Of a DNA stretch of 45,491 nt, positions 33,022 through 41,984 are shown one piece after another. The position numbers and the translations under genes are program-made. The stretch is taken from assembly GCA_031555145.1 (NCBI GenBank), contig JAVBUR010000049.1:1-45491 (forward strand). Direction: 5' to 3'. The stretch's first letter is position 1; every line of letters starts with the position of its first letter. This DNA comes from JAJDIA01 sp031555145. Its GTDB lineage: Bacteria > Bacteroidota > Bacteroidia > Bacteroidales > Tannerellaceae. The notes beneath the pieces were generated by a model. The model ran no database searches. It was not told where the DNA came from and saw only the letters and a list, made by a program, of their open reading frames with translations.

Positions 33022-33387
33022 TTACAACTCATACCGCTCCGTCAATACGACAGAAGCGCTTTGTACATCCCCGCCGAAAGGTGGGGATGTTTTCGTTACC
33101 TTCACTTCCACTTCAGCCAATTGAGGAAATTGCGCCTTGAGTGAGGCCAGTATCCGCCCGGCTACATGCTCCAGCAAGGCCGAAGGTACAGCCATCTCAG
33201 TCTTTACGACCTCATACACCTGGGCATAGTTGATCGTATCTTCAATACGGTCTGACGCCACCGCCCGCCGAAGATCTGCCGTCAACACCAGGTTGACAAC
33301 AAACCGGTTTCCCACCTTCTTCTCCTGCTCGCCTACGCCATGAAAGGCATAAAAGCGCATTTCTGCCAATACGATCTTTGTTTCCAT
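33022..33387 (-). CDS. folB: dihydroneopterin aldolase
   Basis: A 121-residue folate-pathway enzyme that cleaves 7,8-dihydroneopterin. Family features include LAEMRFYAFHGVGEQEKKVGNRFVV near the N-terminus, the Tyr/Glu pocket (INYAQVYEVVKTEM), the LLEHVAGRILASL helix, and the VKVTKTSPPFGGDVQSASV strand with the conserved Lys. The start METKIVLAEM (ATG at 33387) is chosen because the upstream in-frame part lacks similarity. It is the last gene of the long minus-strand block; a gap of 62 nt separates it from the barrel gene upstream. Confidence 0.9.
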   Translation of the reverse strand: METKIVLAEMRFYAFHGVGEQEKKVGNRFVVNLVLTADLRRAVASDRIEDTINYAQVYEVVKTEMAVPSALLEHVAGRILASLKAQFPQLAEVEVKVTKTSPPFGGDVQSASVVLTERYEL

Positions 33388-33449
33388 CTTGCTTATATCA
33401 TTCAGGGAGTAAAAGTAGCGATCCCTTTCTACCTCACCAAAACTACATA

Positions 33450-34064
33450 TCAGAAAACACACCCAAGTCCTGCCCGGCAAAAGCCCATACTACCGGCTCC
33501 CAACTCACAATTCAACGCAAAAACACCGAACCTGTATTGCACAGAAGCAATCCAGACCTGCGCAGCAAAGGAGTAATGACTTTTGTCTTTAGGAAGACTA
33601 TAGCGAAAATCGGACCACCGGTAAGAGATACCCGCCTGCACAATGGACGACACGCTCAACGCCGGGTTCTTGCACGGATACAGATAGCCGACGGAGGGAA
33701 GGACATAGAGGGAATGGATCTGCTGGTTCACGGTTTGCATCCCCGACGGCTGTTCATACACATCCCACTTCCGTGTTACTTCTTCAAAACCGATATCCAT
33801 ACCTGTTTTTACTTTCTGGCTGAATCGATAGCTGTAGGATAGCATCAGCACACCCGGATATGACCGATCGTTACCGACCGCCTTATAGCCGTATTCACCG
33901 GGGACGATGGTCGCATGCTTTCCATCGTCTTTTCCGCTATTTTGCAACCCTTTCAGGGAGATGGGAGAATAAGAGAGGGAAATACTATGCCGTGTCTGTG
34001 CATGGGTAAAACCGGGCAAGAGGTATAAAAAGACAAGGAGTAAGGCGACAAACGTCGTTCTCAT
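33450..34064 (-). CDS. predicted small outer-membrane beta-barrel protein
   Basis: A 204-residue exported protein with signal peptide (MRTTFVALLLVFLYLLPGFTHAQ). Alternating polar/aromatic strands such as HSISLSYSPISL, GVLMLSYSYRFSQKVKTGMDIGFE and FAAQVWIASVQYRFGVFALNCELG, and a terminal Phe (AGLGCVF), indicate an 8-stranded-type outer-membrane barrel. I recognise no named family; annotation as an outer-membrane beta-barrel protein of unknown function is the safe call. It is downstream of a lipoprotein gene (20-nt gap), so the two may work together at the outer membrane. Confidence 0.75.
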   Translation of the reverse strand: MRTTFVALLLVFLYLLPGFTHAQTRHSISLSYSPISLKGLQNSGKDDGKHATIVPGEYGYKAVGNDRSYPGVLMLSYSYRFSQKVKTGMDIGFEEVTRKWDVYEQPSGMQTVNQQIHSLYVLPSVGYLYPCKNPALSVSSIVQAGISYRWSDFRYSLPKDKSHYSFAAQVWIASVQYRFGVFALNCELGAGSMGFCRAGLGCVF

Positions 34065-34084
34065 GGTAAGTCGTTTTTAGGTTA

Positions 34085-34582
34085 TTATTGAAGGGGAATA
34101 TCGAAACGTCCCATCGTTACATTCAGCAACGGATCGGCCGCCGGCTTTAACACCGTATCGAGTTGGAAAGCGAACGTGCCGCTTACGACCTGCTCATCAA
34201 ACCGGGAGAACCGGATGCCGTTCACTTTCTCGGCCTTGATCACAAACCGATACCCCGGTGCGGTGTATTCCAGCCGGTCGATCATCTCCGTGTCCAATGT
34301 CGGATGGGCGATAAAGAAGCGGAACGTTTGGTTATTTTGTCCATGTCCTTCTATCATCAGCGTATCCTGGTCGCTGTAGTACCAGGCCCGTGGCCGGGGA
34401 GGGTTATACACATAGGTATGCGTATACTCGGCCACAATCAACTCTCCATTGATCAGGCAGCCAAAGGTATTTTCTCCACTTTGTGTTTCTAGCGGGAGCC
34501 TGGGTATCGTATCTTCACACGCAGACAACAGGAATAAGGCCATCAAGCAGCAATAAGGAATACATCGTATCAGTTTCATCAT
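34085..34582 (-). CDS. lipoprotein of unknown function
   Basis: A 165-residue protein (164 from the second of two adjacent ATGs at 34582 and 34579; an AGGAG-like sequence just upstream fits either). The signal is MMKLIRCIPYCCLMALFLLSACED with a clear lipobox (LSAC). The mature part begins TIPRLPLETQSGENTFGCLINGELI; a TFGCxxNG motif after the anchor is one I associate with DUF6252-like small Bacteroidota lipoproteins, tentative. The rest looks like a beta-sandwich (TYVYNPPRPRAWYYSDQDTL). The long in-frame extension upstream into malQ is not coding. It pairs with the barrel gene 20 nt downstream. Confidence 0.78.
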   Translation of the reverse strand: MMKLIRCIPYCCLMALFLLSACEDTIPRLPLETQSGENTFGCLINGELIVAEYTHTYVYNPPRPRAWYYSDQDTLMIEGHGQNNQTFRFFIAHPTLDTEMIDRLEYTAPGYRFVIKAEKVNGIRFSRFDEQVVSGTFAFQLDTVLKPAADPLLNVTMGRFDIPLQ

Positions 34583-34679
34583 CGGTCTCCTTTCATGATA
34601 TGACAACCAAATATACCCATTAAATAATCGGCAGGTAACATTCAGATGGTAAAAAAAGCTTAAATTGCTTGATTGCCGT

Positions 34680-37367
34680 CTATTTCCTGTCGGATGCAGC
34701 GACCATGGAACGGATCTGCTCATTGAACGCGTCGGCCTGCAACAGTTGTTCCAACGAGAGGTGCATACGGTAGCACCAGTAGTTGGCAGGGTTGGCGGGG
34801 ACGTTGATACGTTCGGCTTCCGCATCGGCACGCTTCAGCGAGTCGTTCATTGCCAGCCAGTCCTGTAATGGCAAGATGGTGAGCATGGACGGTGCGGCCA
34901 GGTGGTTAGCGAGGATCTGTGCGGCGACATCGGCCATGCATTCATCCGGTGCATCGCCTTCTCGGCGCAAGACTTGCCGGTAATAGCGCTGAGTCTTCTC
35001 GACATCTTCTTTCCACCAACTCCGGAGCGGCGACATATCATGCGTCGACGTGGTACAGACAGACAGATAGGGCAAGTTGACCAGGTCGGTAAATTCCCGG
35101 TTAGATGCCTTGGGCATCCGCTCAATCTCAAGACTGAGTATCTGAAGCTTGTTCATAACCTCGGGTACCGACTGGGGAATCATCCCCAGGTCTTCCCCAC
35201 AGATCAGCATTTCGGTGGAAGCCACCAGCGGAGTCAGGCGCTGATACGCCTGTGCTTTCCAGAAACTGTTGTGACGATGATAAAAGAAGTCCCAGTACAA
35301 ATGATCGAACGCATATTGGTCAGACGCCGCCAGGTCTTTATAGACATACGACTGGCTGGCAGAGATACGGGGATGGAACTTATACGGTTCATACGGATCG
35401 CGCAGGAAGAGTACTTCGTTGGCGAGGCTATACAACCCCTCCCTTACATATTGAGATTGAGTGTCGGTCTTACCGGCAAACAACTGCTCGATCTTACGTT
35501 GGGTATCGCAGAAGGGCTTTAACACCACATAGTCGGCTGTTTCTTGTGCCAGCCAGGTTTGTTCTATCTCTTCGGCCAGATCACCGAACAACTCGGCCAG
35601 GTATTTACGGTGCAGGCGTGGCGTAGTAAAAAAGTAATCCCGGAAGGAGACGCCATATTGCTCTATTTCTTCTTTGGTAAGCGGAAGAGCAGGATTGAAA
35701 TGTCCACACAGTCCTTGTACATAATCGGAGGGAACTTCCCAAATACGGAAGAAGCCCAGGATATGATCAATCCGGAAGCAATCAAAATAGTCACCCAATT
35801 TACGGAAGCGATTCTTCCACCAGCCGAAATGATCTTTCTCCATCACCTCCCAGTTATAGGTGGGGAACATCCAGTTTTGTCCGATCACGGAGAAATCATC
35901 GGGTGGTGCACCGGCCTGGCCGTTCATATTGAAATACTGCGGTTCTTTCCAAGCATCCACACTGGTACGGTTGACACCGATCGGCAAATCGCCTTTCAGC
36001 ACCACGCCCTGCTTACGGGCATAATCAGACACAGCCTTAAACTGTGTGTGCAACACATATTGCAGAAAATAGGTAAACGAGATATCCGACCACACCTCAC
36101 CACCTTTAGCAGTCAGATGAGCGATCTGCGCCGCATCATAGGACGCAAAATTACCCCAATGCGCAAAGTCGGAGGTATGGAAGCTATCCCGCAAATAACA
36201 GTAAGCGGCATAAGGGACCAACCACGATTCGTTTTGTCCGAAGAAGGCTTCGAACGCGGGCGTATCCAGCCAAGCCTTCCCTTCCTGCGCAAAGAACTCG
36301 CGACAGTAGGCCAGCTTATACCGATTGACGGCTTCATAATCCACCTCCTCTTTCGCATTCAATTCCTGCCGGACACCTTCATAGCAGGCCATCCGTTCAG
36401 GATCACCCAACACCCCCATCATCGGGAGGTTAAGATACATCGGATGAATGGCATAAATCGAAATCGCACTATACGGGTACGAATCAGACCAGGTATGCGA
36501 CATGGTGGTATCGTTCACCGGAAGCACCTGTATAACGCGTTGATGGGTCTGCTTCACCCAATCTACCATCAGATGGAGGTCGCCCAGGTCACCCACCCCG
36601 AAGCTACGTTCGGAACGCAGGGAAAAGACAGGCAGTACCGTACCGGCACAACGCCACGGGGGAAGATCGTCGCGGAAAGCAAGCCCCGAAACGGCCACCG
36701 TTTCGCCCGTTTCCTGCGGAGGGAGATGGAGAACGCGGTTCTCACTCTTCTCCCAATACTGGGGTTCGCGGGTGTGGTCGTCCCACACCAGGAATTTATA
36801 TTCAAGCGGCCAGGTAATTTCCTCTGCATCAAGGTCGATATGCCATTCAGGAAAGGTATCACAACTGAGCAACAACGCCTTCTCCGGCTGCCAGTTGCCA
36901 AGACAGGATTGGTTACCAGTAATGGCTACCGACTGGTGTTTCTCCACGCGGGGGGCGGAAACGTTGATGATCAACCGCTTCCCGCTACGCACCGCCCGTT
37001 CGTGCGTATGGCAGGGATGGGCAAACAGGCTCTTGGTAAAAGCCGACGAATAAAAGGCCAGATTGGATGGGCGGACTTGCCAGTAATCATACAGGATATA
37101 GGCCGTCGAACGACCATCGAATACCACACGGTGATGCCTCTCCCACTCCTCAATGGATTGCCTGTCGTTGACACGCAGGAAGTAATTGTATTCAATGGAA
37201 GGGACATCTTCCGGCAACTCCAATTGGAGTTGCCAGTTTCCGTCGCCTGTATAATTCATTTCTTGCGCAAAGGCAGGTTCCCATGATCCCAACTGCGGAA
37301 TGGAGCCCACGATGCACACCTTCTGCCCCCAAACCGTATGAAAGTTTATATGAAATGCAATCTTCAT
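34680..37367 (-). CDS. malQ: 4-alpha-glucanotransferase with two CBM20 starch-binding domains (GH77)
   Basis: An 895-residue disproportionating enzyme that moves glucan chains between malto-oligosaccharides. Two N-terminal CBM20-like starch-binding domains (about 1-105 and 120-230; IVGSIPQLGSWEPAFAQEM, AITGNQSCLGNWQPEKALLL) precede the GH77 barrel. Catalytic motifs are FRIDHILGFFRIWEVP (nucleophile Asp), CGEDLGMIP (acid/base Glu) and TSTHDMSPLRSWW (third acid). This architecture matches the plant DPE2-type and Bacteroidales enzymes, not the CBM-free E. coli MalQ. No signal peptide, so it acts on imported or stored glucans in the cytosol. It follows nrdJ by 37 nt with a hairpin between. Confidence 0.93.
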   Translation of the reverse strand: MKIAFHINFHTVWGQKVCIVGSIPQLGSWEPAFAQEMNYTGDGNWQLQLELPEDVPSIEYNYFLRVNDRQSIEEWERHHRVVFDGRSTAYILYDYWQVRPSNLAFYSSAFTKSLFAHPCHTHERAVRSGKRLIINVSAPRVEKHQSVAITGNQSCLGNWQPEKALLLSCDTFPEWHIDLDAEEITWPLEYKFLVWDDHTREPQYWEKSENRVLHLPPQETGETVAVSGLAFRDDLPPWRCAGTVLPVFSLRSERSFGVGDLGDLHLMVDWVKQTHQRVIQVLPVNDTTMSHTWSDSYPYSAISIYAIHPMYLNLPMMGVLGDPERMACYEGVRQELNAKEEVDYEAVNRYKLAYCREFFAQEGKAWLDTPAFEAFFGQNESWLVPYAAYCYLRDSFHTSDFAHWGNFASYDAAQIAHLTAKGGEVWSDISFTYFLQYVLHTQFKAVSDYARKQGVVLKGDLPIGVNRTSVDAWKEPQYFNMNGQAGAPPDDFSVIGQNWMFPTYNWEVMEKDHFGWWKNRFRKLGDYFDCFRIDHILGFFRIWEVPSDYVQGLCGHFNPALPLTKEEIEQYGVSFRDYFFTTPRLHRKYLAELFGDLAEEIEQTWLAQETADYVVLKPFCDTQRKIEQLFAGKTDTQSQYVREGLYSLANEVLFLRDPYEPYKFHPRISASQSYVYKDLAASDQYAFDHLYWDFFYHRHNSFWKAQAYQRLTPLVASTEMLICGEDLGMIPQSVPEVMNKLQILSLEIERMPKASNREFTDLVNLPYLSVCTTSTHDMSPLRSWWKEDVEKTQRYYRQVLRREGDAPDECMADVAAQILANHLAAPSMLTILPLQDWLAMNDSLKRADAEAERINVPANPANYWCYRMHLSLEQLLQADAFNEQIRSMVAASDRK

Positions 37368-37384
37368 CTGTATCCTTTTTGTTT

Positions 37385-37403
37385 AAGGGCGAAAGTCGCC
37401 CGG
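37385..37403 (-). terminator. hairpin between nrdJ and malQ
   Basis: GGGCGA-AAG-TCGCCC (37387-37401), a perfect 6-bp stem. On the minus strand it is followed only by TTAAACAAAAA, so termination may be partial or the hairpin may act in mRNA processing. Confidence 0.4.
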
Positions 37404-37404
37404 T

Positions 37405-39945
37405 TCACCCGCACTTGGAAGCTCCACAGTTGAGGCAAGTGAGGCAGCCTTCCTGGAATACCAGGGTTTCCTTTTCACACACCGGACACTTTTGTCCCTT
37501 CGCCTCCGTGCCGTCAGGCAGGTATTTCTTCAGGGCACGTTCCACCCCGGTCTTCCAGGTATTGATGGTTTCGTTATTGAGTTCCATACCTTGTACAAGT
37601 TTAATCACCTGATCGATCGGCATGCCATACCGCAATACGCCGGAGATCAGTTTGGCATAGTTCCAGAATTCGGGGTCGAATTTACCATCGAGACCTTCGA
37701 TCGTCATCTTATAACCACGCTTGTTACGGAACTGGAAGTCGTAATGCTTCACATCATTCTCATCATAACTCTTGATGATGGTACCTTTATGTACGTTTTT
37801 GGGGAGCATGATCCCTTCATCATCATCAGCCAACCCGGTGAAGATCTCATACGGACGTCCGTTCAACAGACCAACGAAAGCGATCCATTTCTCGCGGTTG
37901 TTCTGGAAACGAACCACATCGGCTTCCAACTCACGGGGACGTTTGTATACGATCACCGGCGGCTCCATGCAGTTGCAGTCATCCTTCTTCTTTTTATCAT
38001 CGGCAGCCAGCAATACACCTGTGCGCGAACCATCCCGATAGACCGTACAGCCTTTGCATCCGCACTTCCATGCTTCGATATAAAGGGAGTTCACCAATTC
38101 TTCCGTAGCATCCGCCGGCAAGTTGATCGTCACACTGATCGAGTGGTCAACCCACTTCTGCACCCGTCCCTGCATGCGTACCTTCTGCATCCAGTCCACA
38201 TCATTAGAAGTCGCCTTGTTGTAGGGCGAGTTGGCAATCAGTTCATTGACCTCCTCCTGCGTATATTTCTTGGTAACGGAACGTCCTGTAGCCTGCATCC
38301 AGGTAACAAACTTGTGATGGAAGACCGTGAATTCTTCCCAGGCATCTCCTGTTTCATCCACAAAGTCAACACGGACAGAGGTGTCATTGGGATTCACTTT
38401 ACGGCGGCGTTTATACACCGGCAAGAAAACGGGCTCGATACCGGAAGTAGTCTGTGTCATCAGACTGGTCGTACCGGTCGGAGCGATTGTCAGACAGGCG
38501 ATGTTACGACGACCATATTTCACCATATCCGCATATAACTCGGGATCAGCTTCGCGCAGACGGTTGATGAATGGATTCTTTTCTTCACGTTTAGCATCGT
38601 ATACTTCAAAAGCGCCACGCTCTTTCGCCATTTCAACCGACGAACGATAAGCGGCAAGCGCCAGTTCCTTTTGCACATTTTCAGCACACTCGATCGCTTC
38701 TTCCGATCCATAGCGCAGACCCAATGCGGCAATCATATCGCCTTCGGCAGTGATACCTACTCCGGTACGGCGTCCCATCAAGGTCTTCCGCTGGATTTTC
38801 TCCCAGAGATGGTGTTCGGCATCCTTTACCTCGCCCGACTCGGGGTCGGATGCGATCTTTTCGAGTATCATGGCGATCTTTTCTGTTTCCAGGTCGATAA
38901 TATCATCCATGATGCGCTGTGCTAACGCTACGTGTTTACGGAAGAGTTCATAATCGAAATATGCTTCCGATGTAAACGGTTTCACCACATACGAATACAG
39001 GTTGATAGCCAACAAACGGCAACTGTCGTACGGACAAAGCGGGATTTCACCACACGGATTGGTAGATACGGTACGGAAGCCCAGGTCGGCATACGAATCG
39101 GGCACCGATTCTTTCAGGATCGTATCCCAGAACAACACGCCGGGTTCGGCCGATTTCCAGGCATTGTGGATAATCTTCTCCCATAACTCAGCCGCATTGA
39201 TATCCTTTACCGTCATCGGGTTGTCGGAAACAACCGGATATTGCTGGCGGTACATGGTATTGTTTATCACTGCATTCATGAAGTCATCATCAATCTTGAC
39301 AGACACATTCGCTCCTGTCACTTTTCCTTCGATCATCTTCGCGTCGATAAACGACTCCGAATCAGGATGCTTAATAGATACGCTTAACATCAGGGCACCA
39401 CGACGACCATCCTGGGCTACCTCACGGGTAGAGTTGGAATAACGCTCCATAAAAGGTACCAGTCCGGTAGAGGTCAGCGCCGAGTTTTTCACCGGCGAAC
39501 CTTTCGGACGGATATGCGACAGGTCATGTCCTACTCCACCGCGGCGTTTCATCAGTTGCACCTGCTCTTCGTCTATACGGATAATGGCACCGTACGAGTC
39601 AGCTTCTCCATCCAAACCGATCACAAAGCAATTGGACAATGAAGCAATCTGGAATTCATTTCCAATCCCGGTCATCGGGCTACCCTGCGGTACAATGTAA
39701 CGGAAATGATCAAAGAGGTCAAACAGTTCCTGTTCGGACAGCGGGTTGGGATATTTTTCCTCCATACGAGCTATCTCTGATGCCAACCGGTGATGCATAT
39801 CCACCGGCGAACCTTCATAAATATTACCAAAGGCATCCTTTAATGCGTATTTGTTCACCCATACTTTAGCGGCCAATTCGTCTCCCGTAAAGTATTCCAG
39901 GGAAGCTTTATACGCTTCGTCAAAAGTAAAAATTGTTCTATTCAC
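37405..39945 (-). CDS. nrdJ: adenosylcobalamin-dependent ribonucleotide reductase (class II)
   Basis: An 846-residue class II ribonucleotide reductase, oxygen-independent, using B12 to make deoxyribonucleotides. The motif STNPCGEIPL carries the active-site Cys neighbourhood, and CLTIAPTGTTSLMTQTTSGIEP is the conserved barrel strand. Redox cysteines are at the C-terminus (QKCPVCEKETLVF ... CLTCLNCGASKCG), forming a zinc-ribbon-like tail. No ATG lies near the N-terminus: the frame opens with GTG at 39945 (VNRTIFTFDEAYKASLEYF, matching the family start) or a TTG 30 nt earlier. I choose the GTG. No cobalamin riboswitch is visible upstream. Confidence 0.9.
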   Translation of the reverse strand: MNRTIFTFDEAYKASLEYFTGDELAAKVWVNKYALKDAFGNIYEGSPVDMHHRLASEIARMEEKYPNPLSEQELFDLFDHFRYIVPQGSPMTGIGNEFQIASLSNCFVIGLDGEADSYGAIIRIDEEQVQLMKRRGGVGHDLSHIRPKGSPVKNSALTSTGLVPFMERYSNSTREVAQDGRRGALMLSVSIKHPDSESFIDAKMIEGKVTGANVSVKIDDDFMNAVINNTMYRQQYPVVSDNPMTVKDINAAELWEKIIHNAWKSAEPGVLFWDTILKESVPDSYADLGFRTVSTNPCGEIPLCPYDSCRLLAINLYSYVVKPFTSEAYFDYELFRKHVALAQRIMDDIIDLETEKIAMILEKIASDPESGEVKDAEHHLWEKIQRKTLMGRRTGVGITAEGDMIAALGLRYGSEEAIECAENVQKELALAAYRSSVEMAKERGAFEVYDAKREEKNPFINRLREADPELYADMVKYGRRNIACLTIAPTGTTSLMTQTTSGIEPVFLPVYKRRRKVNPNDTSVRVDFVDETGDAWEEFTVFHHKFVTWMQATGRSVTKKYTQEEVNELIANSPYNKATSNDVDWMQKVRMQGRVQKWVDHSISVTINLPADATEELVNSLYIEAWKCGCKGCTVYRDGSRTGVLLAADDKKKKDDCNCMEPPVIVYKRPRELEADVVRFQNNREKWIAFVGLLNGRPYEIFTGLADDDEGIMLPKNVHKGTIIKSYDENDVKHYDFQFRNKRGYKMTIEGLDGKFDPEFWNYAKLISGVLRYGMPIDQVIKLVQGMELNNETINTWKTGVERALKKYLPDGTEAKGQKCPVCEKETLVFQEGCLTCLNCGASKCG

Positions 39946-40053
39946 GGTATAAAAGTTGTTTGAGTGAGTCAACAATAAATTAAGACTGCAAGTTTACGAA
40001 CACTTTATCGCATTGCCAAATTATAACAAAAGAAAATGCGACCTTGTTCATAA

Positions 40054-40135
40054 GTTTTCCAAAACATTTTTCAAACAACTAATATACAGGCTATTGACTT
40101 TTTCATCAACCCGAAATGTTTTCCAATTTGAAAAC
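40054..40135. promoter_or_regulatory. pair of related inverted repeats upstream of nrdJ
   Basis: GTTTTCCAAAAC (40054-40065) and GTTTTCCAATTTGAAAAC (40118-40135) share the GTTTTCC half-site and are each palindromic. They lie 109 and 173 nt before the nrdJ start. They do not match the NrdR-box consensus I know. Possible operator sites. Confidence 0.4.
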
Positions 40136-40157
40136 CGACACCTAGGCAGCCTTAATC

Positions 40158-40197
40158 AAAATAAGAAAGGGACACACTCCCATGAGCGTACCCCCTT
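40158..40197 (-). terminator. terminator of dnaA
   Basis: On the minus strand, AAGGG pairs with CCCTT and an inner ACGCTC-ATGG-GAGTGT stem extends it, followed by TTCTTATTTT. It lies about 25 nt past the dnaA stop. Confidence 0.75.
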
Positions 40198-40221
40198 ACC
40201 TAAAATCACATCGTTAATACC

Positions 40222-41622
40222 TTAGCTTTTCAATAAGCATTCGATCTCTTCTACTGACGAACGAACCACCTTACTTGTTTCAATCTGATCCTTGATCGTC
40301 TTACAGGCATATAATACAGTGGCATGATCCTTTTTTCCCACAATCTTACCGATCAGAGAGAACGAACAGTCGGTATATTTCTTCGACAGATACATCGTGA
40401 TCTGTCTTGCCTGTACGATTTCCTGCTTGCGTGAGTTTGTCTGAAGCAACGACATTTCCAAATTAAAATACTTGCACACGATGGTCTGGATGTCCTGCAC
40501 GGAGAATTGTTTCTTTTCTACCCGCACCACCTGGCTAAGCACCCGCTTTGCCAATGCCATATCAATTTCCTTATTGGTGATCACCGCATGAGCATTCAAT
40601 GACACCAGGATGCCTTCCAGGTCGCGAATATTCTGCGTCACATTTTCGGCGATATAATCCACCACCTCATCTGGCACCGGGATTGCATCGTCACTGATCT
40701 TCTTACGCAGGATCTTCTTCCGCAATTCCAGGTCAGGACGCTTCAGTTCGGCGGTCAACCCCCATTTCAAACGGGTGATCAAGCGCTCTTCCATCCCTTG
40801 CAGGTCGATCGGAGCCTTATCTGATGTCAGCACCAACTGCTTTCCTAGCTGATGTAGGTGATTAAAGATATGGAAGAATGTATATTGTGTTTTCTCCAGT
40901 CCAGTCATCTCCTGGATATCATCCAGAATCAGCACGTCGATATTCTGATAGAAATTCAGGAAGTCATTCTGGGCATTCCGACGAACTGCATCCGTATATT
41001 GTACGCGGAAAAGATGGGAGGAGACATACAACACCCGTTTTTCCGGGAATTGCTCACGGATACGTGTACCTATTGCGTGGCAAAGGTGTGTTTTCCCTAC
41101 ACCCGACGGCCCATAAATAAACAAAGGGTTGTAAGTAGTCTTACCCGGATTACCGGCAACAGCTTCACCCGCCGTACGAGCCAGGATATTGCTTGTGCCT
41201 TCAAAAAAATTGTCAAAGTTGTTTTTCGGATTCAATTGCGGATCCAAATCCTGCACCATCGTCGGCTGCGAAAATGTATCCGGCGCCTTGTTCGCATTCT
41301 TGGGAGTCACTTTGTCCACTGCCTTCGAACTGTTCTCGGCCGGGTAATCTATAGTTCTTCCGTTCGAGCGATCTACCATCACACGATAATTCAACGTCGC
41401 GCCTTCACCGATGACACGATGTAACGTGACGCGCAATATATTGACATATTTATCTTCCAGGTATTCGTAAAAGAACTGACTTGGAACCTGTATTGTCAAT
41501 TTATTACCCTCGTAACATAAAGGGACAATGGGCATAAACCATGTATTAAAGACAGCTTCTGAGACGTTATCTTTGATTACAGTTAGACACTGCTCCCACA
41601 GTATTTGATGGTTAGTTTGCAT
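40222..41622 (-). CDS. dnaA: chromosomal replication initiator DnaA
   Basis: A 466-residue initiator that binds DnaA boxes at oriC. Domain I is at 1-85 (ILWEQCLTVIKDNVSEAVFNTWF) and a short linker at 90-130. The AAA+ domain holds Walker A GPSGVGKTHL (171-180) and Walker B VLILDDIQEM near 232. The C-terminal HTH domain carries the signature DHATVLYACKTI. Start MQTNHQILW at 41622. dnaN and recF are not neighbours and I find no cluster of DnaA boxes beside the gene, as is common in Bacteroidota, where oriC is often elsewhere. Confidence 0.97.
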   Translation of the reverse strand: MQTNHQILWEQCLTVIKDNVSEAVFNTWFMPIVPLCYEGNKLTIQVPSQFFYEYLEDKYVNILRVTLHRVIGEGATLNYRVMVDRSNGRTIDYPAENSSKAVDKVTPKNANKAPDTFSQPTMVQDLDPQLNPKNNFDNFFEGTSNILARTAGEAVAGNPGKTTYNPLFIYGPSGVGKTHLCHAIGTRIREQFPEKRVLYVSSHLFRVQYTDAVRRNAQNDFLNFYQNIDVLILDDIQEMTGLEKTQYTFFHIFNHLHQLGKQLVLTSDKAPIDLQGMEERLITRLKWGLTAELKRPDLELRKKILRKKISDDAIPVPDEVVDYIAENVTQNIRDLEGILVSLNAHAVITNKEIDMALAKRVLSQVVRVEKKQFSVQDIQTIVCKYFNLEMSLLQTNSRKQEIVQARQITMYLSKKYTDCSFSLIGKIVGKKDHATVLYACKTIKDQIETSKVVRSSVEEIECLLKS

Positions 41623-41683
41623 AATCTAATTACTACTTTCTTCACTTAATCGGGAATACAAAGTTTGGAATTAAAATCCGAAT

Positions 41684-41699
41684 AAAAAAACGTTTTTTT
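41684..41699. promoter_or_regulatory. A7-CG-T7 perfect palindrome upstream of dnaA
   Basis: AAAAAAACGTTTTTTT is a 16-bp perfect palindrome 62 nt before the dnaA ATG, in the 362-nt non-coding gap 41623-41984. It may be an A-tract UP-like or bent-DNA element. The rest of the gap holds one near-match to a DnaA box (TTATCCAAA, 41842-41850) and the MlaD-operon terminator; no promoter consensus or RNA gene is recognised. Confidence 0.35.
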
Positions 41700-41862
41700 C
41701 GCTCTCAAAACTTGCTTTTCAATACTTCATTTAGTTTCAAGCACTTACACGCATGCATCTATCTATCAACGCATTAACAATAAGCGAACAGAGCAAACAC
41801 CTTGTTTATGGTGATTCTACATACCTCAACCCACCCCCATTTTATCCAAATATATACTTATG

Positions 41863-41896
41863 AAAAAAGGCGTATAAGACTATACCCTAACGCCTT
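41863..41896 (-). terminator. terminator of the amidase-mlaD operon
   Basis: AAGGCG (41867-41872) pairs with CGCCTT (41891-41896) with an inner TATA/TATA stem. On the minus strand a TTTTTT run follows. It lies ~90 nt past the mlaD stop. Confidence 0.65.
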
Positions 41897-41984
41897 ACAG
41901 GGCCCGCCAAAGAGCCTCGAGGTACTTCCCCCCTAATTAGAATGATTCTAAATAACGCAAAAAATACCCCGAAAATTTCCTTTT

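Noticed and set aside
35544..37286. A 580-codon open frame on the plus strand opposite malQ
   Set aside because: It is antisense to a confidently identified GH77 enzyme with intact catalytic motifs. Its translation has no recognisable domain and arises from codon bias.
39946..40221. Cobalamin riboswitch before nrdJ
   Set aside because: The conserved core (GCCACTG with its partner loop) is not visible on the minus strand; a covariance search was not possible.
41623..41984. Replication origin next to dnaA
   Set aside because: Only one imperfect DnaA-box-like sequence is seen and the dnaN/recF neighbours are missing.
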